Numbered from the stretch's first letter, positions 36,528 to 46,404 are shown. The stretch is 58,156 nt of DNA from Halomonas sp. NO4 (GCF_010994375.1 NZ_WHMA01000019.1:1-58156); one strand, 5' to 3'. Notes: generated by a model from the letters alone, not told the origin. Made by a program: numbers and translations.

Positions 36528-36594
36528 GACAGTCTTCCTCTGACGATGAATGACAGGCTCAGCATAGCAGTCGCCGTATCGAGTTCAATTGAGC

Positions 36595-37617
36595 TTACTG
36601 TGCCGAGCCGCTGCCGGAGAACAGTGGATTGATGCTGAAGCCGAGGCTCAGGCGCTGGTTGCGGTAGTCGTAGTCGATGAGGCTCTCGCCGTAGCCGTAG
36701 TAGTACTGCACATGGCCGCGGATATTGCCGAACAGCGGCCAGGAGTAGTCGACCTGGGCGCCCATGTGGCCGGCACCGGGGTTGCCGCGCACCATCAGGC
36801 TGGCCTCGGCATCGCCCTCGAGGCGCCGGGCGAGGGTGATGTCGCCATAGCCCATGTAGCGGTGGATGTCGGGGTTGTCGTCGTCGCTCGAGGATTCCGG
36901 CACCCGCCAGTGCGGCGCCAGGTTGAGGGCCCAGTCGCCGCGGCGGAACAGGCTCTCCAGGTAGAACCGATTCCAGCTGCGCGACAGCTCGCCGGACTGA
37001 CCGTTGGACTGGTGGTTGAACGCGATGCGGTTGCGAGAATTGGTCCAGCCGAACAGGCGCCAGGCGTTGTCGAAGGAGAGAAAGACCTCCGGTTCGTAGT
37101 TGGTCTCGCGAAACGGCGAGGAGGAGTCGGCGTTGTAGGCCTGCCACCAACTGCGCTGGGTATAGGCGAAATACAGGTCGCCCTTGTCGCCGAACAGGTC
37201 CTCCACCATGTTCACCTTGACGCTGAACTGGTACTTCACCTCGAAATCTTTGGGGCTGTTGCCGTTGGTAACGGCAGCGAAGTTCTGGGTCTCCGGGTCG
37301 TGGCTGTAACTGAGGGGCAGCAGGTAGTTGCGACGGTGCGAGGTGATGGCCAGGGGATTGCGCGTCGATTCGCGCTCCAACTGGCGGCGCTGGGCGATCT
37401 CCTCGCGGGTTGCCTCTTCCTCCCTGTCGAGGGCGCCGCCGTTCTCCTCGGGCAGGGTTTCCAGCTGGCGCTGCAGTTCGGTCAGCTCTGCGTTGAGCGC
37501 TTCGATGCGCGCCTCGATGGCAGCGCGGTTGGCTTCCGTTCCCGGTTCGGCGGCCAGAGCGGCACCGGTCGTGGCCAGCAGGAGGGCAACGAGCAGGGCA
37601 GGGCGAACGGGACTCAT
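36595..37617 (-). CDS. pldA: Outer-membrane phospholipase A
   Basis: A 340-residue outer-membrane beta-barrel phospholipase (OMPLA) that hydrolyses phospholipids reaching the outer leaflet. A signal peptide (ALLVALLLATTGAALA) is followed by a coiled coil (about residues 25-85) longer than in E. coli, then the barrel from about 95. The active site is in FNHQSNGQSG (His-x-Ser as in His142/Ser144 of E. coli) with the partner Asn in SRSWNRFY. Aromatic-terminated strands run to the end. The ATG at 37617 is chosen for GGAGG 9 bases upstream and for the signal peptide; an upstream start at 37770 would add non-conserved residues. The upstream region is shared with the divergent MscK-like gene. Confidence 0.92.
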   Translation of the reverse strand: MSPVRPALLVALLLATTGAALAAEPGTEANRAAIEARIEALNAELTELQRQLETLPEENGGALDREEEATREEIAQRRQLERESTRNPLAITSHRRNYLLPLSYSHDPETQNFAAVTNGNSPKDFEVKYQFSVKVNMVEDLFGDKGDLYFAYTQRSWWQAYNADSSSPFRETNYEPEVFLSFDNAWRLFGWTNSRNRIAFNHQSNGQSGELSRSWNRFYLESLFRRGDWALNLAPHWRVPESSSDDDNPDIHRYMGYGDITLARRLEGDAEASLMVRGNPGAGHMGAQVDYSWPLFGNIRGHVQYYYGYGESLIDYDYRNQRLSLGFSINPLFSGSGSAQ

Positions 37618-37785
37618 GAGTGTCTGCCTCCGTGGGTGGAGATTCCGTTCTAACACGCCGGCCGGGCAAGTCAACCGTATACGCACGGCGACAGAGGGCT
37701 TGCGCCCTGTAACAGGAGGATTGCCTCGCCGGCTCATGAGGCCGAGAATCGGCAACGGTTTTTTCGTCATTGCCGAGGTCGCACC

Positions 37786-40700
37786 TTGAACGCCCGTCCT
37801 GTTGCTTGTTTCCTCTCCCTGTCGCGATCAGCCGGCGGGCTGTTCCTGGCTCTGTGGCTGCTGGGTTTGTGGGGGTTCACCCCCTTCGTCGCCGCCCAGG
37901 AATTGCCCAGCCGAGAGGCTCTCGAGTCGCGGCTCGAGTCGCTCCAGCCAGCAGAGGGCGAGACCCCGAGCGAGACGGCCCAGGCCGACATTGACGCCCT
38001 GCAGGGGGCGCTCGATGCCTTGGGGCGGCTAGAGGCAGTGCGCGAACAGCGCGAGCAGTTGGAGGCGCGAGTCCGTGAGGCCCCCGATGAACTGCAGCGC
38101 TTGCAGCAGGAACTGCGCCGCATGGAGCAAAGTTCGCAGAATGAGACGGTAGAGGAGCTGGAGGCACTCTCCCTAGAGGCGCTGCAGTCCCGCCGCGAGG
38201 AGGCCGGTGTCGAGCTGTCGCGGCTCCAGGACGAGTTGGCGGATGTTTCGTCGCGGCTGCTCAACGCACAGACGTTGCCGGAACGCGCCCAGCAGTCGAT
38301 CAGCGAGGCCATGCAGCGCCAGGATGAGGTGCGTCGTCAATTAGCGGAACTGGGCGAGCGTCAGGTACCCGAGGACGATCCGCGACGCGTTCGCCTGCGC
38401 ATAGAACGTGAGCTGGCCGAGCAGACGCTGCAACTGCACCAGCGTCAGCTGGCTACCAACACCCGGCTGCGCGAGCTGGACCAGGTACATCGCAACCTGC
38501 TCGAACGTCAGGTAGCCAACCAGGAGGCGCGGTTGACGCTGCTGCAGGGGATCATCGACCGCCGCCAGCGTGAGCAGTCGGAGCAGGCCATCGCCGCGGC
38601 GGTGAGTGACGAGGAGGGGGTGGTCGGCCACCCCGTGGTGACCCGTGCCCAGGAGATCAATCGCAACATGAGCCTCGAGTTGTTGCAGGCCACCGATCAG
38701 GGCAACCGCTTGGTGCGTGAGGGGCTCGAGATCCGCCGTCAGCTCGAGCGAGTGCGCCAGCTGCAGCGCACCCTCAATGAGCAGATCGATGCCATCCGCG
38801 GCAGCATTCTGCTGTCGCGCATCCTGCGCGAACAGCGTCAGTCGCTGCCGCGGGTGGAGGAGCGCCGCGGGTTGCAGGACGAGATCGCCGACCTGCGCCT
38901 CAAGCAGTTCGAGCTAGGCCGCCAGCGTGACGACCTGCGCGAGGGCGAACAGCTCGCCCGTCGTCGTCTCGAGGAGGCCGACGCGGAAGCGTCGCCGGAA
39001 TTGATCGATTCGCTGCTCACCCTCTACCAAGGGCGCCGCGAGCTGGTGGACCAGCTCGAGCAGGCCTATGGCGAAATGCTCAGTGCCGCCATCGACCTGC
39101 AGCTTAACCAGCAGCAGCTGCTGGCGACGAGCGATGAGTTGCGGACCACCATCGACGAGCAGCTGTTCTGGATCGCCAACGCGCGCCCGCTGGACCTCGC
39201 TTGGCTGAGCAGCCTGACCGACAAGCTCATGCTGGAGTGGCGTGAGGGTGAGTGGCGCGAACTGTTGCCCGGCCATTGGGCACTGCCGGACGCCCGAGCG
39301 TTGGCCGGTTTGCCGGTCCTGCTGTTCGCCGCCGGCCTGGCGCTGAGTCGGCGCCGTATCCAGCGTCGCCTGGGGCAGCTCCACGAGGAGATCGGCCATC
39401 TCAAGCACGACACTCAGGGTCATACGCCCCAGGCGATTGCGCTCAATGCGCTGCTGGCGCTTCCTGGTCCGCTCTGCCTACAGGCGGCCGGGTTGGCCCT
39501 GCTGCTGGGCACCGGCGGATTGGCCGGCGATGTCGGTGAGTCGCTCTTGCACCTGGCGCTGGCCTGGGCGGTGATTGCCTGGGCGCGCCGGCTGCTGGTG
39601 GCCGACGGTGTCGCCATTCGTCACTTCTACTGGCCGTCCGGCTATGCGGTAAGACTGCGCTGGTGGCTGCTGTGGCTGGCGGTGACCCTGGTGCCGGTAC
39701 TGCTGATCGCGCCGCTGGCGCGTGGGGCGGAGATCGAGCTCTCGCAGCGTCCCTTGGCGCTGGGACTGCTGTTCGCTGGCCTGCTCGGCCTTAGCGTGGT
39801 GCTGGCCAAGCTGATCCTGGCCCATACCCCCTTCTTCGGCGTCAAGCTGTTCCGCCTGGTGCTGGGGCTTGCCTTGGCGATGGTGCCCCTGGTGCTGGTC
39901 GGCCTGATCGCCTACGGCTACGAGTACACGGCGCTGAGCCTAGTGGGGCGTTTCGTCATCACTCTCTACCTGCTGGGGCTGTGGATCCTGGTGGAAGCGG
40001 CAGTGGTGCGCGGCCTGGCCGTGGCTGCACGGCGGCTGGCCTATCGCCGGGCGCTGGCGCGCCGACGCGCCCAGGTGCAGGAGGGAGCCGAAGGAGGCCT
40101 GGAAGTGGTCGAGGAGCCGCCGCTCGACATGGAGCAGGTCAATCAGCAGTCGCTGCGCCTGTCCAAGCTGATTCTGCTGATCGGCTTCTTCGCGGTGCTC
40201 TACCTGGTGTGGTCCGATCTCTTTGCGGTGCTCGGCTACCTGGAGCAAGTCACCCTGCTCGAGCCCGCCGCAGGGGAGGGCGCCGAGGTGGTGGCGAACA
40301 TGCTTTCGGTGGCCGATCTCTTCACCGCGCTGCTGGTCGTGCTGCTGACGTTGATGATGGCGCGCAACCTGCCGGGGCTGCTGGAGGTGAGCGTGCTCTC
40401 GCGCCTCGAGCTCAAGCAGGGCAGCGCCTATGCCATCACCTCGCTGCTCTCCTATACCATCATCGGTACGGGGGTGGTCACGGCGTTGGGTACCCTGGGC
40501 GTGGCCTGGAGCCAGCTGCAGTGGCTGGTGGCGGCGCTGGGTGTGGGCCTGGGCTTCGGGCTGCAGGAGATCTTCGCCAACTTCGTCTCGGGGCTGATCA
40601 TCCTCTTCGAGCGGCCAGCGCGCATCGGTGACACCATCACGCTCGGCAATCTCACCGGCACGGTGAGCAAGATCCGCATCCGCGCCACCACGGTGACCGA

Positions 40701-41196
40701 TTTCGACCGCAAGGAGATCATCATCCCTAACAAAACCTTCGTTACCGACCAGCTGATCAACTGGTCGCTATCGGACACCATCACCCGAGTGGTGCTCACC
40801 TTCGGCGTGGCCTATGGCTCCGACCACCGCCTGGTACATCGCCTGCTGCGTGAGGCCGCCGACGAGAACCCGCGGGTGCTGACCGACCCGGAGCCGCAGG
40901 TCTTCTTCATGAGCTACGGCGAGAGCACCCTGGACTTCGAGCTGCGCATCTTCGTCAACGGTCTGGGCGACCGGCTCTACGCCACCGACGAGATCAACTG
41001 CCGGGTGGGTGAGCTGTTCGCCGAGCACGGCGTCGATATCGCCTTCAATCAGCTCGATGTCTGGCTGCATCGTGCCGACGGCACGGCACGGCGCGTGGAG
41101 AGCGCGTCCAGCGGGCAGGTGATCGATCCGGCCCATCCGCCGCCCGGTGCCAAGGGCGACCCCGGCGATATCGATGCGGGGGATGCGGGGCGCTGA
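37786..41196 (+). CDS. Large mechanosensitive channel, MscK/MscM (KefA/YjeP)-like
   Basis: An 1136-residue inner-membrane channel that opens under membrane tension. A signal peptide ends near FVAAQ. A long periplasmic coiled-coil domain spans about residues 30-490, rich in Glu, Gln and Arg. A multi-helix region follows (about 500-900), then the pore helix and MscS domain (GLGFGLQEIFANFVSG, about 915-930; RATTVTDFDRKEIIIPN; LTFGVAYGSD). The C-terminal tail of about 40 residues is Pro/Gly-rich. The length matches MscK/YjeP. The start is TTG at 37786 with GAGGT 6 bases upstream, which fits the signal peptide. It ends 4 bases from the convergent tlyA-like gene. Confidence 0.93.
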   Translation: MNARPVACFLSLSRSAGGLFLALWLLGLWGFTPFVAAQELPSREALESRLESLQPAEGETPSETAQADIDALQGALDALGRLEAVREQREQLEARVREAPDELQRLQQELRRMEQSSQNETVEELEALSLEALQSRREEAGVELSRLQDELADVSSRLLNAQTLPERAQQSISEAMQRQDEVRRQLAELGERQVPEDDPRRVRLRIERELAEQTLQLHQRQLATNTRLRELDQVHRNLLERQVANQEARLTLLQGIIDRRQREQSEQAIAAAVSDEEGVVGHPVVTRAQEINRNMSLELLQATDQGNRLVREGLEIRRQLERVRQLQRTLNEQIDAIRGSILLSRILREQRQSLPRVEERRGLQDEIADLRLKQFELGRQRDDLREGEQLARRRLEEADAEASPELIDSLLTLYQGRRELVDQLEQAYGEMLSAAIDLQLNQQQLLATSDELRTTIDEQLFWIANARPLDLAWLSSLTDKLMLEWREGEWRELLPGHWALPDARALAGLPVLLFAAGLALSRRRIQRRLGQLHEEIGHLKHDTQGHTPQAIALNALLALPGPLCLQAAGLALLLGTGGLAGDVGESLLHLALAWAVIAWARRLLVADGVAIRHFYWPSGYAVRLRWWLLWLAVTLVPVLLIAPLARGAEIELSQRPLALGLLFAGLLGLSVVLAKLILAHTPFFGVKLFRLVLGLALAMVPLVLVGLIAYGYEYTALSLVGRFVITLYLLGLWILVEAAVVRGLAVAARRLAYRRALARRRAQVQEGAEGGLEVVEEPPLDMEQVNQQSLRLSKLILLIGFFAVLYLVWSDLFAVLGYLEQVTLLEPAAGEGAEVVANMLSVADLFTALLVVLLTLMMARNLPGLLEVSVLSRLELKQGSAYAITSLLSYTIIGTGVVTALGTLGVAWSQLQWLVAALGVGLGFGLQEIFANFVSGLIILFERPARIGDTITLGNLTGTVSKIRIRATTVTDFDRKEIIIPNKTFVTDQLINWSLSDTITRVVLTFGVAYGSDHRLVHRLLREAADENPRVLTDPEPQVFFMSYGESTLDFELRIFVNGLGDRLYATDEINCRVGELFAEHGVDIAFNQLDVWLHRADGTARRVESASSGQVIDPAHPPPGAKGDPGDIDAGDAGR

Positions 41197-41199
41197 TCT

Positions 41200-41964
41200 T
41201 CATGCCTTTACGGCGTGCAGCAGAAACTCGCGATTCCCGTCGCCGCCGCGCAGGGGGCTTTCCTGCCAGTGGCACACGCGAAGGCCGTACTCGGCGCAGC
41301 AGGCGCGAATGCGCGCCTCCACCTCGGGATAGCGGGCGGGATCGTCGACCAGGCCACGGGCGTTGACCCCGCCCGGGCCCACTTCGAACTGCGGCTTGAC
41401 CAGGCTCGCCAGCTCCCCGCCGGGCGGCAGCAGGGCGGCCAACTGGGGCAGGATCAGCGTCTGGGAGATGAAGGAGACGTCCATCACGGCCAGTGCCGGC
41501 CCCGTGGCGCCCTGGGCCGCGAAGGCCTCGTGCAGGCGCGGATCATCGGTCATTGCCCGGGCGTTGAGTCCCTCCAGGCAGGTCACCCGCGCATCCGCGC
41601 GCAGCTCGGGGGCGAGCTGGTCGTGGCCTACCTCCACGCCGATCACGTGGCGGGCGCCGGCATGCAGGGCGCAGTCGGTGAAGCCGCCAGTGGACTGCCC
41701 CACGTCCAGTACCAGCCTGCCGGTGAGGTCAAGTCCCAGGGCCTCGATCAGCGCTTCCAGCTTGAGCCCGGCGCGCGAGACGTAGCGTTCCTCCGGCTCT
41801 TCGGCCACCACGAGAGGCGTTTCATCGGGAAGCTTCTCGCCGGGCTTGGTGAGTGCCCGCCCCGTCTCGGCCAGGCTGACACGGCCGTGGTGGATCAGGC
41901 GCTGGGCGCGGGTGCGCGAGCGGGCCAGGCCCTGGGCGACGAGCAGTTGATCGAGGCGGGGCAT
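41200..41964 (-). CDS. tlyA: TlyA-family rRNA methyltransferase (hemolysin A-like)
   Basis: A 254-residue protein with an N-terminal S4 RNA-binding domain (about residues 1-60, RLDQLLVAQGLARSRTRAQRLI) and an FtsJ/RrmJ-like methyltransferase domain (about 75-250) with the SAM site LVLDVGQSTGGFTDCAL. Family members 2'-O-methylate cytidines in 16S and/or 23S rRNA and influence capreomycin sensitivity; short TlyA forms act on 23S only. The ATG at 41964 is preferred for GGAGA upstream and for the family N-terminus. It is divergent from the AbrB-type transporter. Confidence 0.92.
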   Translation of the reverse strand: MPRLDQLLVAQGLARSRTRAQRLIHHGRVSLAETGRALTKPGEKLPDETPLVVAEEPEERYVSRAGLKLEALIEALGLDLTGRLVLDVGQSTGGFTDCALHAGARHVIGVEVGHDQLAPELRADARVTCLEGLNARAMTDDPRLHEAFAAQGATGPALAVMDVSFISQTLILPQLAALLPPGGELASLVKPQFEVGPGGVNARGLVDDPARYPEVEARIRACCAEYGLRVCHWQESPLRGGDGNREFLLHAVKA

Positions 41965-42043
41965 GTGGTTTCTCCGGCTGCCGGAAGCGACGGCGCCAGT
42001 ATGGCATACTGTATTAGTTAGCCGGTTAACAGAAGGAGCCACC

Positions 42044-43081
42044 GTGGGGCGACGTGACGCAAGGGCGCTGGCCATTTCGCTGGGCGTGGGCGCCGTGGGG
42101 GGCGGACTGTTTCAGCTTATCGGCCTGCCGCTGGCCTGGATGCTGGGCCCGCTGGTTGCCAACCTGATCGTTGCAGCCCGGGGCGTCGAGGTGCGTGTAC
42201 CCGAACGTCTGCGCGAAGTGTTCCTCGGCGTGCTCGGCCTGGTGCTGGGCAGCCAGGTGACGCCCCAACTGGCCGAGAGGGTGTTCGACTGGCCGCTCTC
42301 GGCGGCGTTGCTACTGGCAGGGGTGGCGGTTTCCACGAGCGCGGCGGCGGCCTGGTATCGGCGCTGCGGCTTCGATTCGGTGAGCGCCTGGTTCGCTTCG
42401 GCGCCGGGGGCGATGACGGCGATGATCCTGATGGGCGAGAAGTGCGGCGGTGACCCGCGACGCATCGCCATCGCCCAGTCGCTCCGCGTGGTGCTGGTGG
42501 TGTTGATCCTGCCGCCGCTGTTCTGGGTCTGGGAGGGGGCGAGCGGTGGCGAGGTGGCCGCCGCCGTGGACCCCGATCCGGCGTCCCTGTGGATGCTGCT
42601 GGCGTTGCCGCTGCTGCTTCCGCTGGGACGCTGGCTGCGCCTGCCCACGCCGGCGCTACTCACGCCGCTGCTGGTGGCCGGCTTGCTGTCGGGCTTGGAT
42701 ATCGCCAGCCTAGAGTTGCCCGACTGGGGGCTCAGCGGCATGCTGTGGGTGCTGGGCAGCGCCATCGGCTCGCGCTTTCGTGGCCTCTCCTCGCGGCGTC
42801 TCGCGCGCTATGCGTTCCAGGCGCTGGTCGCAACCCTGGTGGCGCTGGCGGTGCTGGCGCTGTTTGCCGAGCTGATCCACCACCTGGTCGGGGTGCCACG
42901 GGACGTGGCGCTGCTGGCGCTGGCGCCCGGCGGCATTGGCGAGATGGCGATCTTGGCGGTGGCGCTGGAGCTCGACCCGGTGTTCGTTGCCTTTCACCAC
43001 CTGCTGCGCATGGTGGTGCTGATGCTTGTCGCGCCGCTATGGGCACGCTTCCTGCCGCTGCCCCAGCGCCCCGGCCGCTGA
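42044..43081 (+). CDS. AbrB-family membrane protein (putative transporter/regulator)
   Basis: A 345-residue polytopic membrane protein, about ten helices in two repeats, with GLPLAWMLGPLVANLI near the start and APGGIGEMAILAVALELDPVFVAFHHLLRM near the end as matching Gly/Pro-rich repeats. E. coli AbrB affects aidB expression, and the family is often mislabelled ammonia monooxygenase. The real role is unknown; transport is inferred from the fold pattern. The GTG at 42044 is preferred because AAGGAG lies 6 bases upstream. It is convergent with the large minus-strand gene, whose stop is 2 bases away. Confidence 0.88.
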   Translation: MGRRDARALAISLGVGAVGGGLFQLIGLPLAWMLGPLVANLIVAARGVEVRVPERLREVFLGVLGLVLGSQVTPQLAERVFDWPLSAALLLAGVAVSTSAAAAWYRRCGFDSVSAWFASAPGAMTAMILMGEKCGGDPRRIAIAQSLRVVLVVLILPPLFWVWEGASGGEVAAAVDPDPASLWMLLALPLLLPLGRWLRLPTPALLTPLLVAGLLSGLDIASLELPDWGLSGMLWVLGSAIGSRFRGLSSRRLARYAFQALVATLVALAVLALFAELIHHLVGVPRDVALLALAPGGIGEMAILAVALELDPVFVAFHHLLRMVVLMLVAPLWARFLPLPQRPGR

Positions 43082-43082
43082 T

Positions 43083-45134
43083 TCACTCCCTGTCGGGCGC
43101 CTGCCCGGCGTTGGCCTGCAGGTCGGTGGGCGGTACCCGGTCCGCGCCCCAGCTGCGGTGGATATAGCCGGTCACCCGGTCGAGCTCCTCCTGGCTGACC
43201 TGGGCCAGTTCGCCCCGCTCCAGCGGGTCGTAATGGAAGATATAGAGCCGCGAGGCGAACTGCTCGAAGGGCAGCGACGATTCGCCGAAGCGCTCGCCGT
43301 GGCCCGCCGTGCTCACCTTGATGCCGTCGCCCCAGTCCTGGCCGCTGTCGTTGTTAGGGTTGAAGAAGTACACCCGCATGGTGTCGGTCGGGTCGAGGGA
43401 TGCGCGTAGCACCGTGATGGCGTGCCAGCCGATGAAGCGGGCGGCACTGTCGGTGATGGCGATGCCTGCCGGCTGGGGGTGGATCAGCGGCTGATTGCCG
43501 TTGTAGTAGGGGTGATAGCTGGCATAGAAGTGGCGCAGGAAGTCGTCCAGCTCGTGAAGCTGGCCGGTTCCCACGTCGACGTTGATGCGAAAGCCGCGCC
43601 CCGACCACCAGCCGTGGAACTCCGGGTTGACCCAGCGATGCGGGTCGCCTTCGCGGCCGATGCAGCGACGTCCCATTTCGGCATAGATGCGGTCGAGATG
43701 TGGCACCACGATCAGCGATACCGGGTCGAGGTCCATGGGCAGGCTCTGGGCCACGCCGGAGAGGCTGGCCATGGAGGAGAGCGGCATGCCCTCGAAGTGC
43801 ATGATGATGTCGTCGTCGCGAGCCGCCCAGGCCACCATCTGCAGCAGGTAGTCGGGGTCGTTGTAGGCCCACATCGACAGCGCTCGGGCCGACTGGCAGG
43901 TGGGGTTATTGCCCTGACCCACACCAAGAGGCAAGCCGAGCATGCACAGCACCCCCTCGAGCAGCCGGGCCCGGGGCGAGGTATCCTCGCCGAAGGCGAG
44001 ATTGAGGCGTGCCTGGGACCACTCCGACAGCGTCAGCCCCAACTGGCGCCACATCGCCGGGGCCACCGGCGGCTGGTAGAGGATGCCGCGTTCCAGCATC
44101 AGCGCCAGGCCGTAGACCGCCTGGGGAGTGGCCGGATAGACCCCGCCCCGAATCAAGGCGTGGACCAGCTCGCGATAGCACAGCAGGCAGTCGCGGCCGG
44201 TGGAGGAGAGCCCCATCGCCTCGGCCAGCAGGTGGTCGCTGTGGTCCAGCAGGTAGCGCAGCAGCACGGGATGATAGGCAGAGACCAGACCGGTGTCGTG
44301 CATGGCCCTGGCGAACCCCGTCGCCTCACCCTGCAGGGCGGTGCTGTCCATGCTGGAGAGTCGCTCTCGGTACACCTCGATGCCCGGGTCCTCGCGGCAG
44401 GCCCGCGTGGGCCCGAACAGGGAGCTGACCAGGCGGTCGGCGCCCTGGCCGCTGGCCCCCAGGTCGATCTCGGGATTGGCCTGGCAGATGGCGATCTGGG
44501 TGATCATCTGCTTGACCGATTCCACCTGGATGGGACGCTGCTGGAGGATGCGCCAGATCTCCTCGATCAGCTGATCGATCACGTGCTCGTAGCCGATGCG
44601 CTCGGCCAGGTGCTGGAAGAGATTGCGCGGCAGCTGGGCCAGCCGCCCCTGGGTTTCGCGCTCGGCCTCGGTGGGCGCGCCGAACAGCAGCCACAGGTTG
44701 ATGGCCATGGTCTGGGTCAGGTAGTGGTGCGCCTGCTCCTCCGAAACCTGGGGGTGCAGGTAGTTGCCCTTGGCCACTGCCAGCAGCCGCAGCTCGCTGA
44801 GCGCCTCGATCACCACGGTGTTGGGATCGGCGCTCTTCAGGGCATAGGTGGTCAGGGTGGGCACCAGGTACTGGGGGGTCTCCCAGTCGGAACCGACGAA
44901 GACCCCGGCCTTCTCCAGGGTTTGGGCGCGCGCCTCCATGGCGGCACAGCCACCCGGCTGGAGCATGACCCGGCGAGCGGTATCCAGCACCCGGGGCAGC
45001 TTGCCGGGCTTGGCGAACTCGCGTGCCTCGCCCAGCAGGGTGATCGCCTCGTCCAGCTTCTGGAGCAGTCCGAGCAGCTTGCTATTGTCGGCCGGCGCAT
45101 CACCACCCGGGTTCATCTCATCATGCGTCGTCAC
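43083..45134 (-). CDS. Large protein of unknown function with a papain-like Cys/His/Asn pattern
   Basis: A 683-residue, probably cytoplasmic protein that I do not recognise. The N-terminal 380 residues are helical, with a possible regulatory or substrate-binding role. The C-terminal part shows an arrangement like a papain-fold thiol hydrolase: Cys413 in NPTCQSARALSMWA (Cys at the start of a helix), His571 in FIGWHAITVLRA (His beginning a strand) and Asn592 in VYFFNPNND. These spacings (158 and 21) are close to those of papain-type enzymes. This is motif reading only; a structural prediction would be decisive. It lies 46 bases downstream of the ATP-grasp gene on the same strand, so the two are probably one operon. 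No strong ribosome site is visible before ATG 45134. Confidence 0.85.
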   Translation of the reverse strand: MTTHDEMNPGGDAPADNSKLLGLLQKLDEAITLLGEAREFAKPGKLPRVLDTARRVMLQPGGCAAMEARAQTLEKAGVFVGSDWETPQYLVPTLTTYALKSADPNTVVIEALSELRLLAVAKGNYLHPQVSEEQAHHYLTQTMAINLWLLFGAPTEAERETQGRLAQLPRNLFQHLAERIGYEHVIDQLIEEIWRILQQRPIQVESVKQMITQIAICQANPEIDLGASGQGADRLVSSLFGPTRACREDPGIEVYRERLSSMDSTALQGEATGFARAMHDTGLVSAYHPVLLRYLLDHSDHLLAEAMGLSSTGRDCLLCYRELVHALIRGGVYPATPQAVYGLALMLERGILYQPPVAPAMWRQLGLTLSEWSQARLNLAFGEDTSPRARLLEGVLCMLGLPLGVGQGNNPTCQSARALSMWAYNDPDYLLQMVAWAARDDDIIMHFEGMPLSSMASLSGVAQSLPMDLDPVSLIVVPHLDRIYAEMGRRCIGREGDPHRWVNPEFHGWWSGRGFRINVDVGTGQLHELDDFLRHFYASYHPYYNGNQPLIHPQPAGIAITDSAARFIGWHAITVLRASLDPTDTMRVYFFNPNNDSGQDWGDGIKVSTAGHGERFGESSLPFEQFASRLYIFHYDPLERGELAQVSQEELDRVTGYIHRSWGADRVPPTDLQANAGQAPDRE

Positions 45135-45180
45135 GCCGACTCCTCGTCTTCAGGCTGTCATTACTGCCATGACGCCTTGA

Positions 45181-46404
45181 TCAGACATAGAAATCAAGTT
45201 CTTCCAAATTCTTGAGGAGTTCCTTCATGCGTGCGGCCTCGTCGCCCTTGAAGTAGACCAGGCCCCAGTGGGTACCAAAGGCCGTACGCTTGGTCACGGT
45301 CTCCTCCACCGGCGGGGTCAACTCGTGGGACTCGAAGTAGGGGTCGTCCTCGACCTCCTCGGGGATCTCCAGGCGGCTGACCACCCGGCGGCGCGGGTAG
45401 ACACCGAAGCAGCCAGCGTAACCGTCGGCATCGACCACTTCCTTGGGGAAAAACGCCTGGACTTCCTCGGGCTTGGTCTTGGGATCGAACACCAGCATGC
45501 TCGCCTGGTAGGCATTGAAACCGTAGACCCGCTCGAGCAGCTCGAAGACCTTGAAGCCCGGCGGGCGATACGCCACCTCGCCAAAGTACATCTCGCCGTC
45601 GCTGGTGACGAAGTACTCGGGGTGGATCAGCCCGAAGTCGATGTCGAAGGCCTTGATCAGCTTCTCGATCTGCGCAGTGATCTGCGGACGGTACTGTTCG
45701 AGTTCCGGCGAGGCCGGCACAAACACCGAGTAGCCCAGCGTCACGTACTCGGAGATGTTCAGGAAGGCGATCTTGCCGTTGTGGATCCACGCTTCCACGG
45801 CGAACTCCCAGCCGTCCAGGTGCGACTCCATCAGCACCGGGAACTCCTCGTCGGGGATGGTATCGACCTCGTCGGGCGTGCGGATCACCCGGTGGCCCAG
45901 GCAGCCGGCCTTGTCGAACGCCTTGAGGTGGATGGGGTCGTTGGGGTCGCCGTCGAGCTTGAGCAGGGTCTGGTTGACGCGCTTGAGGAAGCGGATGACG
46001 TCGGCGTGGTCGTGGGCCTCCTCGAAGATGCCCACGCGGATGCCGCCGAGCTGGGCGCGGCGTTTCATCAGCGCCTTGTCGCGCAGCAGCAGGGACTGGC
46101 CGTAGAGGCGCGGCTTGTCGAGGAGCAGCGAGTTGATGGCACCTGCCCACTCCACGGTCTCTTCGAAGAGGGGAATGGCGACGTCGACACCCTTCTCCTT
46201 GAGCGTTTCGGCGATTTCCATGGAGCGGTCGTTGAGGCGCTCGAAGTTCCACGGCACGTAGGGAATATCGTGGGTATCGCAGTACTCTTCGGCCCATTCG
46301 GGCGCCACCACCACGTAACGGCGGTCGAAGTTCTCGGCGGCCTCGACGGCACTCAGGCTCCAGCCCAGCAGGGCGATGTACCCCTTGTTCGGATCCTTCT
46401 TCAT
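45181..46404 (-). CDS. ATP-grasp domain protein
   Basis: A 407-residue ATP-grasp enzyme, expected to activate a carboxylate as acyl-phosphate and join it to an amine or thiol. An N-terminal Rossmann-like pre-ATP-grasp domain (about residues 8-100; GYIALLGWSLSAVEAAENF) is followed by the grasp subdomains: DKALMKRRAQLGG, a Lys-containing strand (PIHLKAFDKAGC), the linker strand VLMESHLDGWEFAVEAWI, and the metal region HPEYFVTSDGEMYFGEVAYRPPG. In the last block the usual Glu-x-Asn-x-Arg is Glu-Val-Ala-Tyr-Arg, so one Mg ligand is altered. Substrates are unknown. GAGGAGG lies upstream of ATG 46404. It is first gene of an operon with the thiol-hydrolase-like protein, which suggests ligation and hydrolysis of the same bond. 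Confidence 0.92.
   Translation of the reverse strand: MKKDPNKGYIALLGWSLSAVEAAENFDRRYVVVAPEWAEEYCDTHDIPYVPWNFERLNDRSMEIAETLKEKGVDVAIPLFEETVEWAGAINSLLLDKPRLYGQSLLLRDKALMKRRAQLGGIRVGIFEEAHDHADVIRFLKRVNQTLLKLDGDPNDPIHLKAFDKAGCLGHRVIRTPDEVDTIPDEEFPVLMESHLDGWEFAVEAWIHNGKIAFLNISEYVTLGYSVFVPASPELEQYRPQITAQIEKLIKAFDIDFGLIHPEYFVTSDGEMYFGEVAYRPPGFKVFELLERVYGFNAYQASMLVFDPKTKPEEVQAFFPKEVVDADGYAGCFGVYPRRRVVSRLEIPEEVEDDPYFESHELTPPVEETVTKRTAFGTHWGLVYFKGDEAARMKELLKNLEELDFYV

Noticed and set aside
37618..37770. Longer start for the phospholipase gene
   Set aside because: The extra residues precede the signal peptide and lack conservation-like features; the internal ATG at 37617 has GGAGG.
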